This document shows, one piece after another, positions 10,039 to 17,537 of a stretch of 64,000 bases of DNA (positions within the stretch are counted from its first letter, which is position 1; every line of letters begins with the position of its first letter). Origin of the DNA: Prevotellaceae bacterium UBA6974 (GTDB lineage: Bacteria > Bacteroidota > Bacteroidia > Bacteroidales > Bacteroidaceae). The stretch lies in contig DJYQ01000033.1 of NCBI GenBank assembly GCA_002450165.1, positions 1-64,000 on the forward strand. The letters run 5' to 3'. Made by a program: the position numbers and the translations under genes. The notes beneath the pieces were generated by a model. It ran no database searches. It was not told the origin of the DNA and was given only the letters and a program-made list of their open reading frames with translations.

Positions 10039-10953
10039 TCAGAACATCTTGTCAGGATACTGACCGGCAGCGTGCAAGGCAGCCAGCTTCTCGACCGTAC
10101 CGGGACGATCCTCGGGATAAGTTACGCCAAACCACTTGGACGTCGTAGGCAGAACCTCGCAAGTAGCCTTACCCTGCTTAATCAGCGTATCCACCATCAG
10201 CGGAATGAAGAACTCACTCTTCAGGTTAGTCTGGTTCTTGGGGTCAGACAGGAACACCTTGAAATACTCCTCGCTGTACTGGAAATAATCAGGTGTGAAC
10301 CCCCAGAAGTTCATAGAACACGGAGTGTTGTCCGGAATGGCAACCCACTTGTCGTTCTCGTCCAGATACTCGACCACACCATTGTGGCGCTCAATCTTGG
10401 TACGCTCCACAACATCAGTCAGCATGTGAGTCTTCTCGTCCGTAGCACAGATACCACGGCTTACAGTACCACTGTCACTCAATGTATTGCTTACGCTGAA
10501 ACCGACCATAGCATAACGGCCTGTGCTGCCCTCGGGCAACTCGGTCAGGAACTTGGCCATAACCATAAATGCGTCACGGTCATAGAAATCATCACAGTTC
10601 AGCACAGCAAACGGCTCCTTGATGACATCCTTGCCCATCATTACAGCATGATTCGTACCCCAGGGCTTCTCACGACCCTCGGGAACAGTAAATCCCTCGG
10701 GCAGGGCATCCAATGCCTGGAAACACAACTCGCAAGGAACATGACCCTCGTACCTGGACAGAATCTGCTCGCGGAACTGCTGCTCAAAGTCACGACGGAT
10801 TACCCATACAATCTTACCAAAGCCCGCCTTGATAGCATCATAAATACTGTAATCCATAATACACTGACCCTGAGGACCCAGGGTATCCAGCTGCTTCAAG
10901 CCACCATAACGGCTACCCATACCAGCTGCAAGAAGGAAAAGTGTAGGTTTCAT
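10039..10953 (-). CDS. Sugar-phosphate nucleotidyltransferase (NTP_transferase family)
   Basis: A 304-residue protein starting at ATG 10953. The N-terminal signature LLAAGMGSRYGGLKQ (residues 7-21) is the nucleotide-binding loop of sugar-1-phosphate nucleotidyltransferases, which make NDP-sugars from NTP and sugar-1-phosphate. LNCDDFYDRDA near residue 115 carries the metal-binding acidic residues. No left-handed beta-helix acyltransferase domain follows. Which sugar and nucleotide it uses cannot be read from the sequence. It stands alone with its own promoter, away from the polysaccharide operon. Confidence 0.85.
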   Translation of the reverse strand: MKPTLFLLAAGMGSRYGGLKQLDTLGPQGQCIMDYSIYDAIKAGFGKIVWVIRRDFEQQFREQILSRYEGHVPCELCFQALDALPEGFTVPEGREKPWGTNHAVMMGKDVIKEPFAVLNCDDFYDRDAFMVMAKFLTELPEGSTGRYAMVGFSVSNTLSDSGTVSRGICATDEKTHMLTDVVERTKIERHNGVVEYLDENDKWVAIPDNTPCSMNFWGFTPDYFQYSEEYFKVFLSDPKNQTNLKSEFFIPLMVDTLIKQGKATCEVLPTTSKWFGVTYPEDRPGTVEKLAALHAAGQYPDKMF

Positions 10954-10993
10954 GTTTGTTAATTTTATTTGGTTTTATATCAATATTCGCAAC

Positions 10994-11025
10994 CAAAGGT
11001 ACAAAAATATTTCATAACAAGACAA
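10994..11025 (-). promoter_or_regulatory. Promoter of the nucleotidyltransferase gene
   Basis: On the minus strand TACCTTTG (11001 to 10994) has TTG (11025 to 11023) 21 bp upstream. This fits the Bacteroidetes promoter and leaves a leader of about 35 nt before ATG 10953. Confidence 0.65.
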
Positions 11026-11038
11026 TTATTGACGCAAA

Positions 11039-11070
11039 ATTCATAATTCGTAATGCATAATTCATAATTT
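11039..11070. repeat. Second copy of the ATTCATAATT repeat
   Basis: AATTCATAATTC and CATAATTCATAATT flank GTAATG. It is the same AT-rich word as at 2220-2252, here between the nucleotidyltransferase promoter and the 3' end of the AAA ATPase gene. Confidence 0.5.
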
Positions 11071-11160
11071 GTAACCGCTCAGTTGCTAACCACATACCGT
11101 ATAAAACATAGAAACGGCATGTTGCTCATCGTGAGACGGTCTCTCGCTGTTTGGGGCATT

Positions 11161-12417
11161 TTACGCATCCAACATCTTGGGTTCCTCAAGGAACTCATAT
11201 ATACCCACCAGTACAATACCCTGATCATCGCGTCGCAGCTTCATACGCTCACCCACAACCACTATTTTTCTAAACGAGTCACTAATCTGTTGTAGCGAAC
11301 GCTTTTCCTGCTGCATTTTCTCCTCATCTGGCAACTTATATGCCGATTGCAGATAATAACGGCGCGAACCCAGATTACATACGAAGTCCACCTCCAGAGT
11401 CACACGTTGCCATTTATCGTTCTCGTCTTTCACACGGACATATACATTGCCCACATCCACCAGGAATCCACGATAGCGCATCTCGTTGTATACTACGTTC
11501 TCCATCAAGTGATTTTCCTCCGTCTGGCGGAACGACAGAATAGCATTTCTCAAACCCAAGTCCTTGAAATAGTATTTAGGCGTAGTTCCAATATATTTGC
11601 GCCCCTTGATATCGTATCGCTCCGATTTCTCAATCATAAAAGCATCTTCGAGATAACCTATATAGGTCTCGATTGTCTTGTCTGTGATGCTGTTCAATCG
11701 CTTTACACTCTTGAAGGTGTTGGCCAGATTAGTGGGATTGACGGGGCTTCCTACACTTGAAGCCAATATACGCACCAGCTCCTCGAACTCTGCTTTGTTC
11801 TCAATATTGTGACGCTCATAGATGTCGCTCAAATATACTGTCCGATATAGATTCCTGAGATAAGTCGCTTTCCTGTCATCACCCTTGATAGAAAGAATTT
11901 TGGGCAGTCCGCCATATGTGTAATAATCCTGCCAACCATCTACGATATCACCCTCGTAGACCGTCATATATTCCCTAAAAGTAAGGGGCCATACATGAAT
12001 CTCATCACCACGACCACGGAACTCAGTTGCAATGTCACTTGACAGAAAATGAGAATTGGAACCTGTCACATACACATCGGCATTCTCCTTGACCACCAGC
12101 GAGCCAAGCATCTCTACAAAATCGTCGACCTTCTGAACCTCGTCAATGATGATGTAATATTGTTCATCATCCGTCATTTGTGCATCCACCCAATCCAAAA
12201 GGTAATCCGGATTACAGAATGCCTTCTGTCTCCTGTCTTCCAAATCAATAACAAGGATATGGTCCCTACTGACCTTTTCTTCCAAAAGATAGTCCTTAAA
12301 CAGCGTTTTCAGCAGATACGACTTGCCTACGCGCCTCAGTCCTGTCACAATCTTTATCAGCCCATTGTCTTTAGATTCAATAAGCTGTTGCATATATAAC
12401 GGCCTTTCTATCTTCAT
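11161..12417 (-). CDS. AAA ATPase with C-terminal DUF4143
   Basis: 418 residues from ATG 12417 (MKIERPLYMQQL); a TTG nine bases upstream is a weaker alternative. The AAA_14 ATPase part has a Walker A, GLRRVGKS, near residue 26 and a Walker B, YIIIDEVQKV, near residue 90. The C-terminal half is DUF4143, with a PD-(D/E)XK-like ending (LEVDFVCNLGSRRYYLQSAYKLP). Such genes are frequent, patchily distributed and often mobile in Bacteroidetes; their cellular role is not settled. The gene is monocistronic with a strong promoter and ends 208 bp before the convergent-side neighbour's start. Confidence 0.85.
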   Translation of the reverse strand: MKIERPLYMQQLIESKDNGLIKIVTGLRRVGKSYLLKTLFKDYLLEEKVSRDHILVIDLEDRRQKAFCNPDYLLDWVDAQMTDDEQYYIIIDEVQKVDDFVEMLGSLVVKENADVYVTGSNSHFLSSDIATEFRGRGDEIHVWPLTFREYMTVYEGDIVDGWQDYYTYGGLPKILSIKGDDRKATYLRNLYRTVYLSDIYERHNIENKAEFEELVRILASSVGSPVNPTNLANTFKSVKRLNSITDKTIETYIGYLEDAFMIEKSERYDIKGRKYIGTTPKYYFKDLGLRNAILSFRQTEENHLMENVVYNEMRYRGFLVDVGNVYVRVKDENDKWQRVTLEVDFVCNLGSRRYYLQSAYKLPDEEKMQQEKRSLQQISDSFRKIVVVGERMKLRRDDQGIVLVGIYEFLEEPKMLDA

Positions 12418-12457
12418 ATATAACAATTATTTACAACGTGTTTTGCCTATTTTTATT

Positions 12458-12489
12458 ACGGATTTTTAGCAACATTGCCGTAAATCCGT
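12458..12489 (-). promoter_or_regulatory. Inverted repeat in the leader of the AAA ATPase gene
   Basis: ACGGATTT (12458-12465) and AAATCCGT (12482-12489) form an 8 bp hairpin with a 16 nt loop. It lies in the leader just after the predicted transcription start and about 40 nt ahead of ATG 12417. It could be an operator or an RNA hairpin. Confidence 0.45.
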
Positions 12490-12491
12490 CA

Positions 12492-12523
12492 CAAAAGTAG
12501 ATAAAAGGAATGATTTAAGCAAG
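12492..12523 (-). promoter_or_regulatory. Promoter of the AAA ATPase gene
   Basis: On the minus strand CTTG (12523 to 12520), a 20 bp spacer and TACTTTTG (12499 to 12492). All positions of the Bacteroidetes -7 box match TAnnTTTG. Confidence 0.7.
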
Positions 12524-12545
12524 AAATGTTCCTGCATTTTTCCGC

Positions 12546-12921
12546 TACGGCTTCCCTTAAATAGAGATACGGCCTCTCGCTCTTGGGCTTCCTGCCTCTA
12601 GCCAGCTCCCAGGCAGCACCCACTCTGCTCCTACCCATCTCCTACCCAGCTCCTTGGCATACCCAAATAGGCTGCCTGGGTATGCGAAGGGTATGCCTAC
12701 ACTATGCGAAGGGTATGCGAAGGGTATGCGAGTGCGCTTTTTTTCGACTAAAATAGGTTGACACTTCAATATCGTAGGAAAGGCGTAGGAATATCGTAGG
12801 GCTATCGTAGAGATATCCCCGCGGGCCTTCACCTATGCTTTAGACAGCCTATAGACAGGCATCACCTATACTCGATAGTAAAGGTGATGTATATGTGATG
12901 TGAAGGTGATGTAAAGGTAAA
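12546..12921. repeat. Cluster of heterogeneous tandem arrays with an exact 11 bp period
   Basis: This 530 bp gap (12427-12954) has no gene. From about 12546 it is built of successive short arrays, each of 11 bp units with its own consensus. One is CTCCTACCCAK-like (in register at 12573 and 12595-12660). The second is TATGCGAAGGG, five units at 12681-12735. The third is ATATCGTAGGA, four units at 12769-12812. The fourth is GACAGCCTATA, two units at 12843-12864. The fifth is GTAAAGGTGAT, four units at 12878-12921. A 10 bp inverted repeat (CCCAGGCAGC 12608-12617, GCTGCCTGGG 12671-12680) encloses part of the first array, and ATCACCT/AGGTGAT (12861-12867, 12882-12888) another. A translated ORF over it (12557-12832) only reads the repeats. 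Confidence 0.85.
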
Positions 12922-12954
12922 GGCTGTTAAAACACAAGGGGATAGCACGGGAAA

Positions 12955-13707
12955 TCAATACTCTACACATTGATTTGCTCTATGACAACCTGGACAGAAA
13001 TCTGCATCCACAATCTTATAGAAAAGCTCAACTAAATAATCCATTGCCTTTGGATCTTTAGTTATGACTCCAACTTCAAAATTTCCGGGTGAATCATAGG
13101 GTTGTCCCAAACCTGCTGGTGTGAGATTTGCAGAACCGATGTATGCAATCTTATCATCAATGATAACAACCTTTGCATGATTCCTTATACAATAGGTCAT
13201 ATTGAACACTCCTGATTTTAATTTCCGAGAACATAAATCCCATGCCTCAATGATATTTGGCGAAGGCTTGGAGCATACGATTTCTACGGAAACACCCTGT
13301 TCTGCCTTTTGTTTCAGGAAATTGATAAAAGGTGTTCCGTCATTATAGTTTTTTCCTTGCTTTTTTGTCGGTTTCAAATTAAAACGCTTAAAATGTCCCG
13401 TCATAATTTTGATAGACGATTTCGCCTTGCACACATGCTCAATAACTTCCTGATAGAAATTCTCTGTTATGAGGCGTGTTTCTGACAAGAATTGTGATTG
13501 TTCTTCAGACTCCTTTATTTCTTCTTCTGGGTTGTTTATCTGAATACCGAAATACTTCTCTACAGCATCCACGTTCAACCGCCAATGTCCCTTACGAGCT
13601 TTATGGGCAGGCAACACACCATCTTGGGCAAGTTGTCGTATTTCGTCAGTAGAGCGCCCCGTCAGTTTAACCACTTCCTTGACGTTGATGTATTTTAAAG
13701 TTGCCAT
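12955..13707 (-). CDS. PLD-family nuclease with N-terminal excisionase-like helix-turn-helix
   Basis: A 250-residue protein. Residues 1-58 form a MerR/excisionase-type DNA-binding helix-turn-helix (YINVKEVVKLTGRSTDEIRQL). Residues about 85-245 form a single phospholipase D fold with the HKD motif H177-x-K179-x4-D184, then GSANLT (191-196) and the partner acid in NFEVGV (E211). One HKD copy implies a homodimer, as in Nuc/BfiI-type DNases and the DISARM protein DrmC. It is the last gene of the leftward island and follows the GIY-YIG gene by 45 bp. A role as a DNA-cutting or accessory defence subunit is inferred. Confidence 0.82.
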   Translation of the reverse strand: MATLKYINVKEVVKLTGRSTDEIRQLAQDGVLPAHKARKGHWRLNVDAVEKYFGIQINNPEEEIKESEEQSQFLSETRLITENFYQEVIEHVCKAKSSIKIMTGHFKRFNLKPTKKQGKNYNDGTPFINFLKQKAEQGVSVEIVCSKPSPNIIEAWDLCSRKLKSGVFNMTYCIRNHAKVVIIDDKIAYIGSANLTPAGLGQPYDSPGNFEVGVITKDPKAMDYLVELFYKIVDADFCPGCHRANQCVEY

Positions 13708-13752
13708 TGGTTAGTTCTTTGCTTTATCTTCTACCTCATTGGTTTTATTCTT

Positions 13753-14961
13753 TTATATTCTCTCCAGCATCAAACCTAAGTGATATTCCACGACACCTTC
13801 ATTATAGGTAATGTCTTTCACTTGTACGAGGGCACTTTCACTATCTTTATTATAGCCCACAAAGAGGCGAAGGGCATCGTAACGACGCAGATAACGTTTT
13901 CCATCAGATTCATCCAAATAGGTATATTTGTTGAGTGTCGTCTGTTTCAATTCCCTATACACTATCTTCTTTTCTCCCTTCATAATATCATCAAATAAGG
14001 CCTTCTTGATATTTAAGGTCAATACCTTTAGCCCGGATGTATCGAACGTTGATTTGCTCTTAACAACACGTTTCTCCAGGCATTCCAGCTGAGGATTATA
14101 CGTATACCTCACAATGCTACCATCCATAATTTTCTGAATAATAACATCTACAACTTGCAAAGGGACAACGAACCACTCTTGTGGTTGATGCTCTACTCCT
14201 TCATTATCAAATACGGATACTTGGAACTGTACAGGCTTCAACAACTGATGCACCAAATCCTCAAACTTCTGTGAATTCATATTCACAACCTTATAGGATG
14301 CCACAATCTTTACTGGGGCCATCAAGTATGTTGGTTCCTTTTCAGCATTAGCTATACGGTCTTCTACATTGTCCGTTGTAAAACCAATTTTATACAGATT
14401 CTTTTCCGTCTTGATGTCTGGATTATCTGACAAGGAAGAAAGCACATAGATGTAACCAGTCACTTTATCATCTGAGGCAATATCCGAATTGTTAAAGAAC
14501 TGGCTATCCGTTTCTTCTTGAAGCTCTGAGATAGCGTAACCATCGCCCACCACGCTTTTTCTTAAGGTCTGTAGAAGAATATCCGATTCCGTTCCATTCT
14601 CATAGATACAGCGCGTTCTGGCATCAGGCAGAAAGTTACTACTTTTCCTCAATTCGCCTATCTTTTCCAACAGAAGCATCTGTCCACTAACATAGTAATA
14701 TCTGCCCGGAGCAAGTGTTGCAGTCTTATTAATTTTTACCAACGAGCGTTTGCCGACTTTTAATTCCTGATGAACCTTATCGAAGAGAGGCTTGTATGCT
14801 TCAAAGTTCTCGCATAGCTTGCGCTGAGCCACATAGTCAGCCTTTTTCTTGGCAATCGCCCTTCGCATATCTTGTGGAATATCAAATAGCCTTTCCTCCT
14901 CTTCGCTCATTTTCAGCAGAGGGTCGTCAAAGATAGCTTCCAGTTCCTTATCTATATTCAT
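13753..14961 (-). CDS. GIY-YIG (T5orf172-type) nuclease with C-terminal ASCH-like domain
   Basis: A 402-residue protein. Residues 169-240 form a GIY-YIG nuclease of the T5orf172 type: GYIYV 169-173, YKIGFT 190-195, Arg202 and Glu234 at the expected catalytic places. Residues 312-402 look like an ASCH/PUA-fold domain (LTLNIKKALFDDIMKGEKK, then a YREL core and YDALRLFVGY); this family binds RNA or modified bases. The first 30 residues carry IFDDPLL at 10-16, shared with the 75-residue neighbour. Its start overlaps that neighbour's stop as ATGA, so the two are translationally coupled. A cleavage subunit guided by the methyltransferase/helicase neighbours is my inference. Confidence 0.75.
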   Translation of the reverse strand: MNIDKELEAIFDDPLLKMSEEEERLFDIPQDMRRAIAKKKADYVAQRKLCENFEAYKPLFDKVHQELKVGKRSLVKINKTATLAPGRYYYVSGQMLLLEKIGELRKSSNFLPDARTRCIYENGTESDILLQTLRKSVVGDGYAISELQEETDSQFFNNSDIASDDKVTGYIYVLSSLSDNPDIKTEKNLYKIGFTTDNVEDRIANAEKEPTYLMAPVKIVASYKVVNMNSQKFEDLVHQLLKPVQFQVSVFDNEGVEHQPQEWFVVPLQVVDVIIQKIMDGSIVRYTYNPQLECLEKRVVKSKSTFDTSGLKVLTLNIKKALFDDIMKGEKKIVYRELKQTTLNKYTYLDESDGKRYLRRYDALRLFVGYNKDSESALVQVKDITYNEGVVEYHLGLMLERI

Positions 14962-15185
14962 ACCTCAAATCCTTTTTCACGCAGTTTAGTCATAGCCGCA
15001 AACATCATTCTCTCTTTCAGGCTGCCTTCGCTTCTTGGCTCCCTTCCATTCTTGGCAATCCACTCTTTCACTTCTGCCAGTTTCTGTTGCATTCTGTCAT
15101 TGGGCGTGGGTGCTGCTACTTTAGGACGAACACCATCCAACAGAGGGTCGTCAAATATCTCTAACAAATCCTTTGGCCATTCCAT
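14958..15185 (-). CDS. 75-residue companion protein with IFDDPLL motif
   Basis: A small charged helical protein with no catalytic motif. It carries IFDDPLL at residues 10-16, the same motif at the same position as in the GIY-YIG protein it overlaps (ATGA). The remainder (PTPNDRMQQKLAEV, NGREP, LREKGFEV) resembles the leader region that is fused to GIY-YIG nucleases in some relatives, as I recall them. It could therefore be a split-off domain or the ancestral stand-alone subunit. It starts 5 bp after the helicase stop. It probably forms a complex with the helicase or nuclease, but that is only inferred. Confidence 0.7.
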   Translation of the reverse strand: MEWPKDLLEIFDDPLLDGVRPKVAAPTPNDRMQQKLAEVKEWIAKNGREPRSEGSLKERMMFAAMTKLREKGFEV

Positions 15186-15190
15186 ACACG

Positions 15191-17203
15191 CTATTCCTCA
15201 TATTCTAATCCGCTCAGTTTCCGTTGTTTCAGATTCTTGATTTTCTGCAAGGCTATTGCCAGTTCTCTAACTTTTGGGTCAGGGTCTTCAACAGAAGGCA
15301 CATTCCCATTATGTGCAGCCACATATTCCTTCAATGGTCCCTTGAAAAGTGTGATTGCCTGCTCCAACGTCATATCATATTTCTGTTCCGCGATGGTATC
15401 CTGAATAATCTTCAAGGTCTTGGCATCCACAGATTTGGATATCACCTCGTATGCTCGCTGGAAGGGATTAATGTTGTCTATCAGGTTGATGCTTAGTTTG
15501 TCTATGTTGATAAACCTGTTGGCAATCTTAATCATTCTGTTTCCCTCGCTGGGTTGGTCATCTATGTCAGGAATCGAAGAGATAGGATTACCCTTTTCAT
15601 CCACAATGTCGTTACCTTTTATAATTGTGTCCAGCAACACACGTTGGCGAACCTCTTCCACCTCCCCTTCTGACAGTTCCGGATAACGTTCGCGTATTAC
15701 CTTGGGTATCAGATGCTGGGTAATGGTTTCTGCTGTAGTAGAACCGCTTAATGCTTTCACTACCATATCATCTTGCAGGATAGCAGCCTTCAGGTCATCC
15801 AACTGGCTTTCCACAATGGTTTTTGTCTTTACGCTCGACAAGGGTTTTAGACCTTCCACTACGATGGTATGAGCCAAGTCTTCTCCTGGTTTGTCTTCGT
15901 CCTTTACGGTCTTGAAGTTCCAACTGGGAGCCATTACCTGCTCCATCAGCAGCGAGGCCGTGATAGCTTTCAGGAAATCGTTCACAGCCACTTTCACCTC
16001 TGCCTGTTCTGCTTCTGGCATCGCAATCATATTCAGAAATCGGGCCGTTTCTTTTCCTTCACAGTCGCGTGTGCATCTTCCTATTATTTGAATGACCTCA
16101 GTAAGGGAACCACGAACACCTATAGTCAAGCACATCTCGCACCATTGCCAGTCAAAGCCTTCCTTTGCTGTTCCCAAGGCAATGATAATATCCATATCAT
16201 CCCGGCTCTTCATCTTCTGCAGATAGTCCTGTACCATATTACGCTCCTTCTGCTCATCCTCAACCAGGTCTGCCACCTTCAACATCCTTCCGTCAGCAGT
16301 TCTGACATAGTAGATGCCTGTATTGTAATCCTTATGGTCTATGGTACCTATCTCCTTAATTATTTCCGATGTTTCCTGATACTTGCCCAAACCCGTTGAA
16401 GCCCTTTGGTTCACGCTGGGAATGTGTATGATGGTCTTCTTTCTGGTGTCAAGCACTTCGCCTATGTGGTCCAGATACGAGCCGTGATAGAAGTGATAGC
16501 CCAGCACAAGGTTCTTCAGATACTTATAGCCATTCAACTGCTGGTAGTAGTTATAGGTAATGGGAAAAAACTTTGTTTCGTCCTCAGCCCTGAGCACAGG
16601 AATACCATCTCCCCTGAAGTATGAGCCCGTCATTGCCACAATATGGCCAGTTGAATTGTTCATCACCCTGCGAACCACATCGCCAAGATTCGAGTTAGCA
16701 TCCGCGCTCGTATGATGGAACTCGTCAATAGCCAAAAGCGCATCATTGAAAGTCTCATCAGGCAACTCCTTCATTCCATTACGCAAAGTAGCATGAGCGC
16801 ATACCAATATCCTGGCCCCATTATGCGAGAAGAATTCTATGAAACGTCCCTTCTTGTCTTGCTCGTTCTTGACGTCTGTCAGATTAAAGTATGGTGCTAC
16901 TTTCCAGTCGGCAAAGAAGCCGCCTGTCATCAGGTCTGTGTTCTTAAACGAGCGTCCGATACTCTTTTCCGGCACAGCCACCACAACCTTTTTGATGCCT
17001 TGATGAGCAAGCTTATCCAAAGCAATATACATCAGCGCCCGGCTCTTTCCAGATGCTGGCGGAGCCTTAATAAGCAGAAATCGCTTATTGCGGTGCTCAT
17101 AGGCTAAAGCCTGCATTTCCCTCATGCCTAACGCATCAGTAGCTGTTGCCTTTCCTGTTTGCAGGTAGTGAATATCAACGATGTTGTTACTGTTCTGTTC
17201 CAT
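15191..17203 (-). CDS. SF2 DEAD/DEAH-type helicase of a restriction-like system
   Basis: 670 residues. Motif I is PPASGKS (48-54), motif II DEFHH (160-164), motif III MTGSY (191-195), and motif VI QIIGRCTRD (372-380). The architecture resembles the translocase subunits of type I/III restriction enzymes but lacks their nuclease domain. The C-terminal 250 residues are helical and of no known domain. It lies between the methyltransferase and the GIY-YIG nuclease on the same strand, so ATP-driven translocation feeding a separate nuclease is the simplest model. The upstream 330 bp hold an opposite-strand gene, and no promoter for the helicase was recognised. Confidence 0.85.
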   Translation of the reverse strand: MEQNSNNIVDIHYLQTGKATATDALGMREMQALAYEHRNKRFLLIKAPPASGKSRALMYIALDKLAHQGIKKVVVAVPEKSIGRSFKNTDLMTGGFFADWKVAPYFNLTDVKNEQDKKGRFIEFFSHNGARILVCAHATLRNGMKELPDETFNDALLAIDEFHHTSADANSNLGDVVRRVMNNSTGHIVAMTGSYFRGDGIPVLRAEDETKFFPITYNYYQQLNGYKYLKNLVLGYHFYHGSYLDHIGEVLDTRKKTIIHIPSVNQRASTGLGKYQETSEIIKEIGTIDHKDYNTGIYYVRTADGRMLKVADLVEDEQKERNMVQDYLQKMKSRDDMDIIIALGTAKEGFDWQWCEMCLTIGVRGSLTEVIQIIGRCTRDCEGKETARFLNMIAMPEAEQAEVKVAVNDFLKAITASLLMEQVMAPSWNFKTVKDEDKPGEDLAHTIVVEGLKPLSSVKTKTIVESQLDDLKAAILQDDMVVKALSGSTTAETITQHLIPKVIRERYPELSEGEVEEVRQRVLLDTIIKGNDIVDEKGNPISSIPDIDDQPSEGNRMIKIANRFINIDKLSINLIDNINPFQRAYEVISKSVDAKTLKIIQDTIAEQKYDMTLEQAITLFKGPLKEYVAAHNGNVPSVEDPDPKVRELAIALQKIKNLKQRKLSGLEYEE

Positions 17204-17229
17204 GATATAATTATTTTTTCACCTTTCAC

Positions 17230-17260
17230 TTTTCACTTTTCACTTTTTGTTGTACTTTTG
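17230..17260 (+). promoter_or_regulatory. Probable promoter of the small plus-strand gene
   Basis: TACTTTTG (17253-17260) matches the -7 box, with a T-run (17230-17233) 19 bp upstream as a poor -33. It lies inside CACTTTT tandem repeats (about 17219-17246) and about 25 bp ahead of ATG 17286. Confidence 0.5.
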
Positions 17261-17285
17261 CCCTCAGAATAAATGTCATATAGTT

Positions 17286-17522
17286 ATGAATGCTACGATA
17301 GATATCACCTACAACCAGGTTTTGCAGCTTGTCCGGCAATTACCCGTTCGTTCCCAATTACGTTTGGGTAAATCTTTGCAAAACCTCGCTTATAAGAAGA
17401 AAGATCCTGCGCTATTTACCAAAGAAGAGTTCTTCCATCGTATTGACGAGGCTAAGAAAGGTCCCTCATACGAATTGAAAGAAGGTGAAACCCTTGAGGA
17501 TTTAATTGAGCGTGTAAGATAA
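17286..17522 (+). CDS. Small antitoxin-like protein, no partner toxin seen
   Basis: 78 residues from ATG 17286, the first ATG after a matching promoter; a further upstream TTG is less likely. The N-terminal part (YNQVLQLVRQLP, QLRLGKSLQNLA) resembles the helical leader of Bacteroidetes antitoxins that pair with PIN-type toxins. The C-terminal tail (EEFFHRIDEAKKG, EDLIERVR) is charged, as toxin-binding tails are. It is the only plus-strand gene in the island and lies between the helicase and methyltransferase genes. No toxin follows: the 17-codon frame at 17525 ends at once. The identification is by general resemblance only. Confidence 0.55.
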   Translation: MNATIDITYNQVLQLVRQLPVRSQLRLGKSLQNLAYKKKDPALFTKEEFFHRIDEAKKGPSYELKEGETLEDLIERVR

Positions 17523-17537
17523 TGGTGACTCATCCCT

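Noticed and set aside
9964..10962. 332-residue ORF opposite the nucleotidyltransferase
   Set aside because: It mirrors a well-supported gene, begins inside the terminator and has no recognisable domain.
12557..12832. 91-residue ORF on the minus strand
   Set aside because: It only translates the 11 bp arrays (repeated IPFAYP) and has no domain or ribosome site.
12546..12921. CRISPR array
   Set aside because: Units are 11 bp, directly adjacent and without unique spacers, and no cas genes are present. The same applies to 20687-20840.
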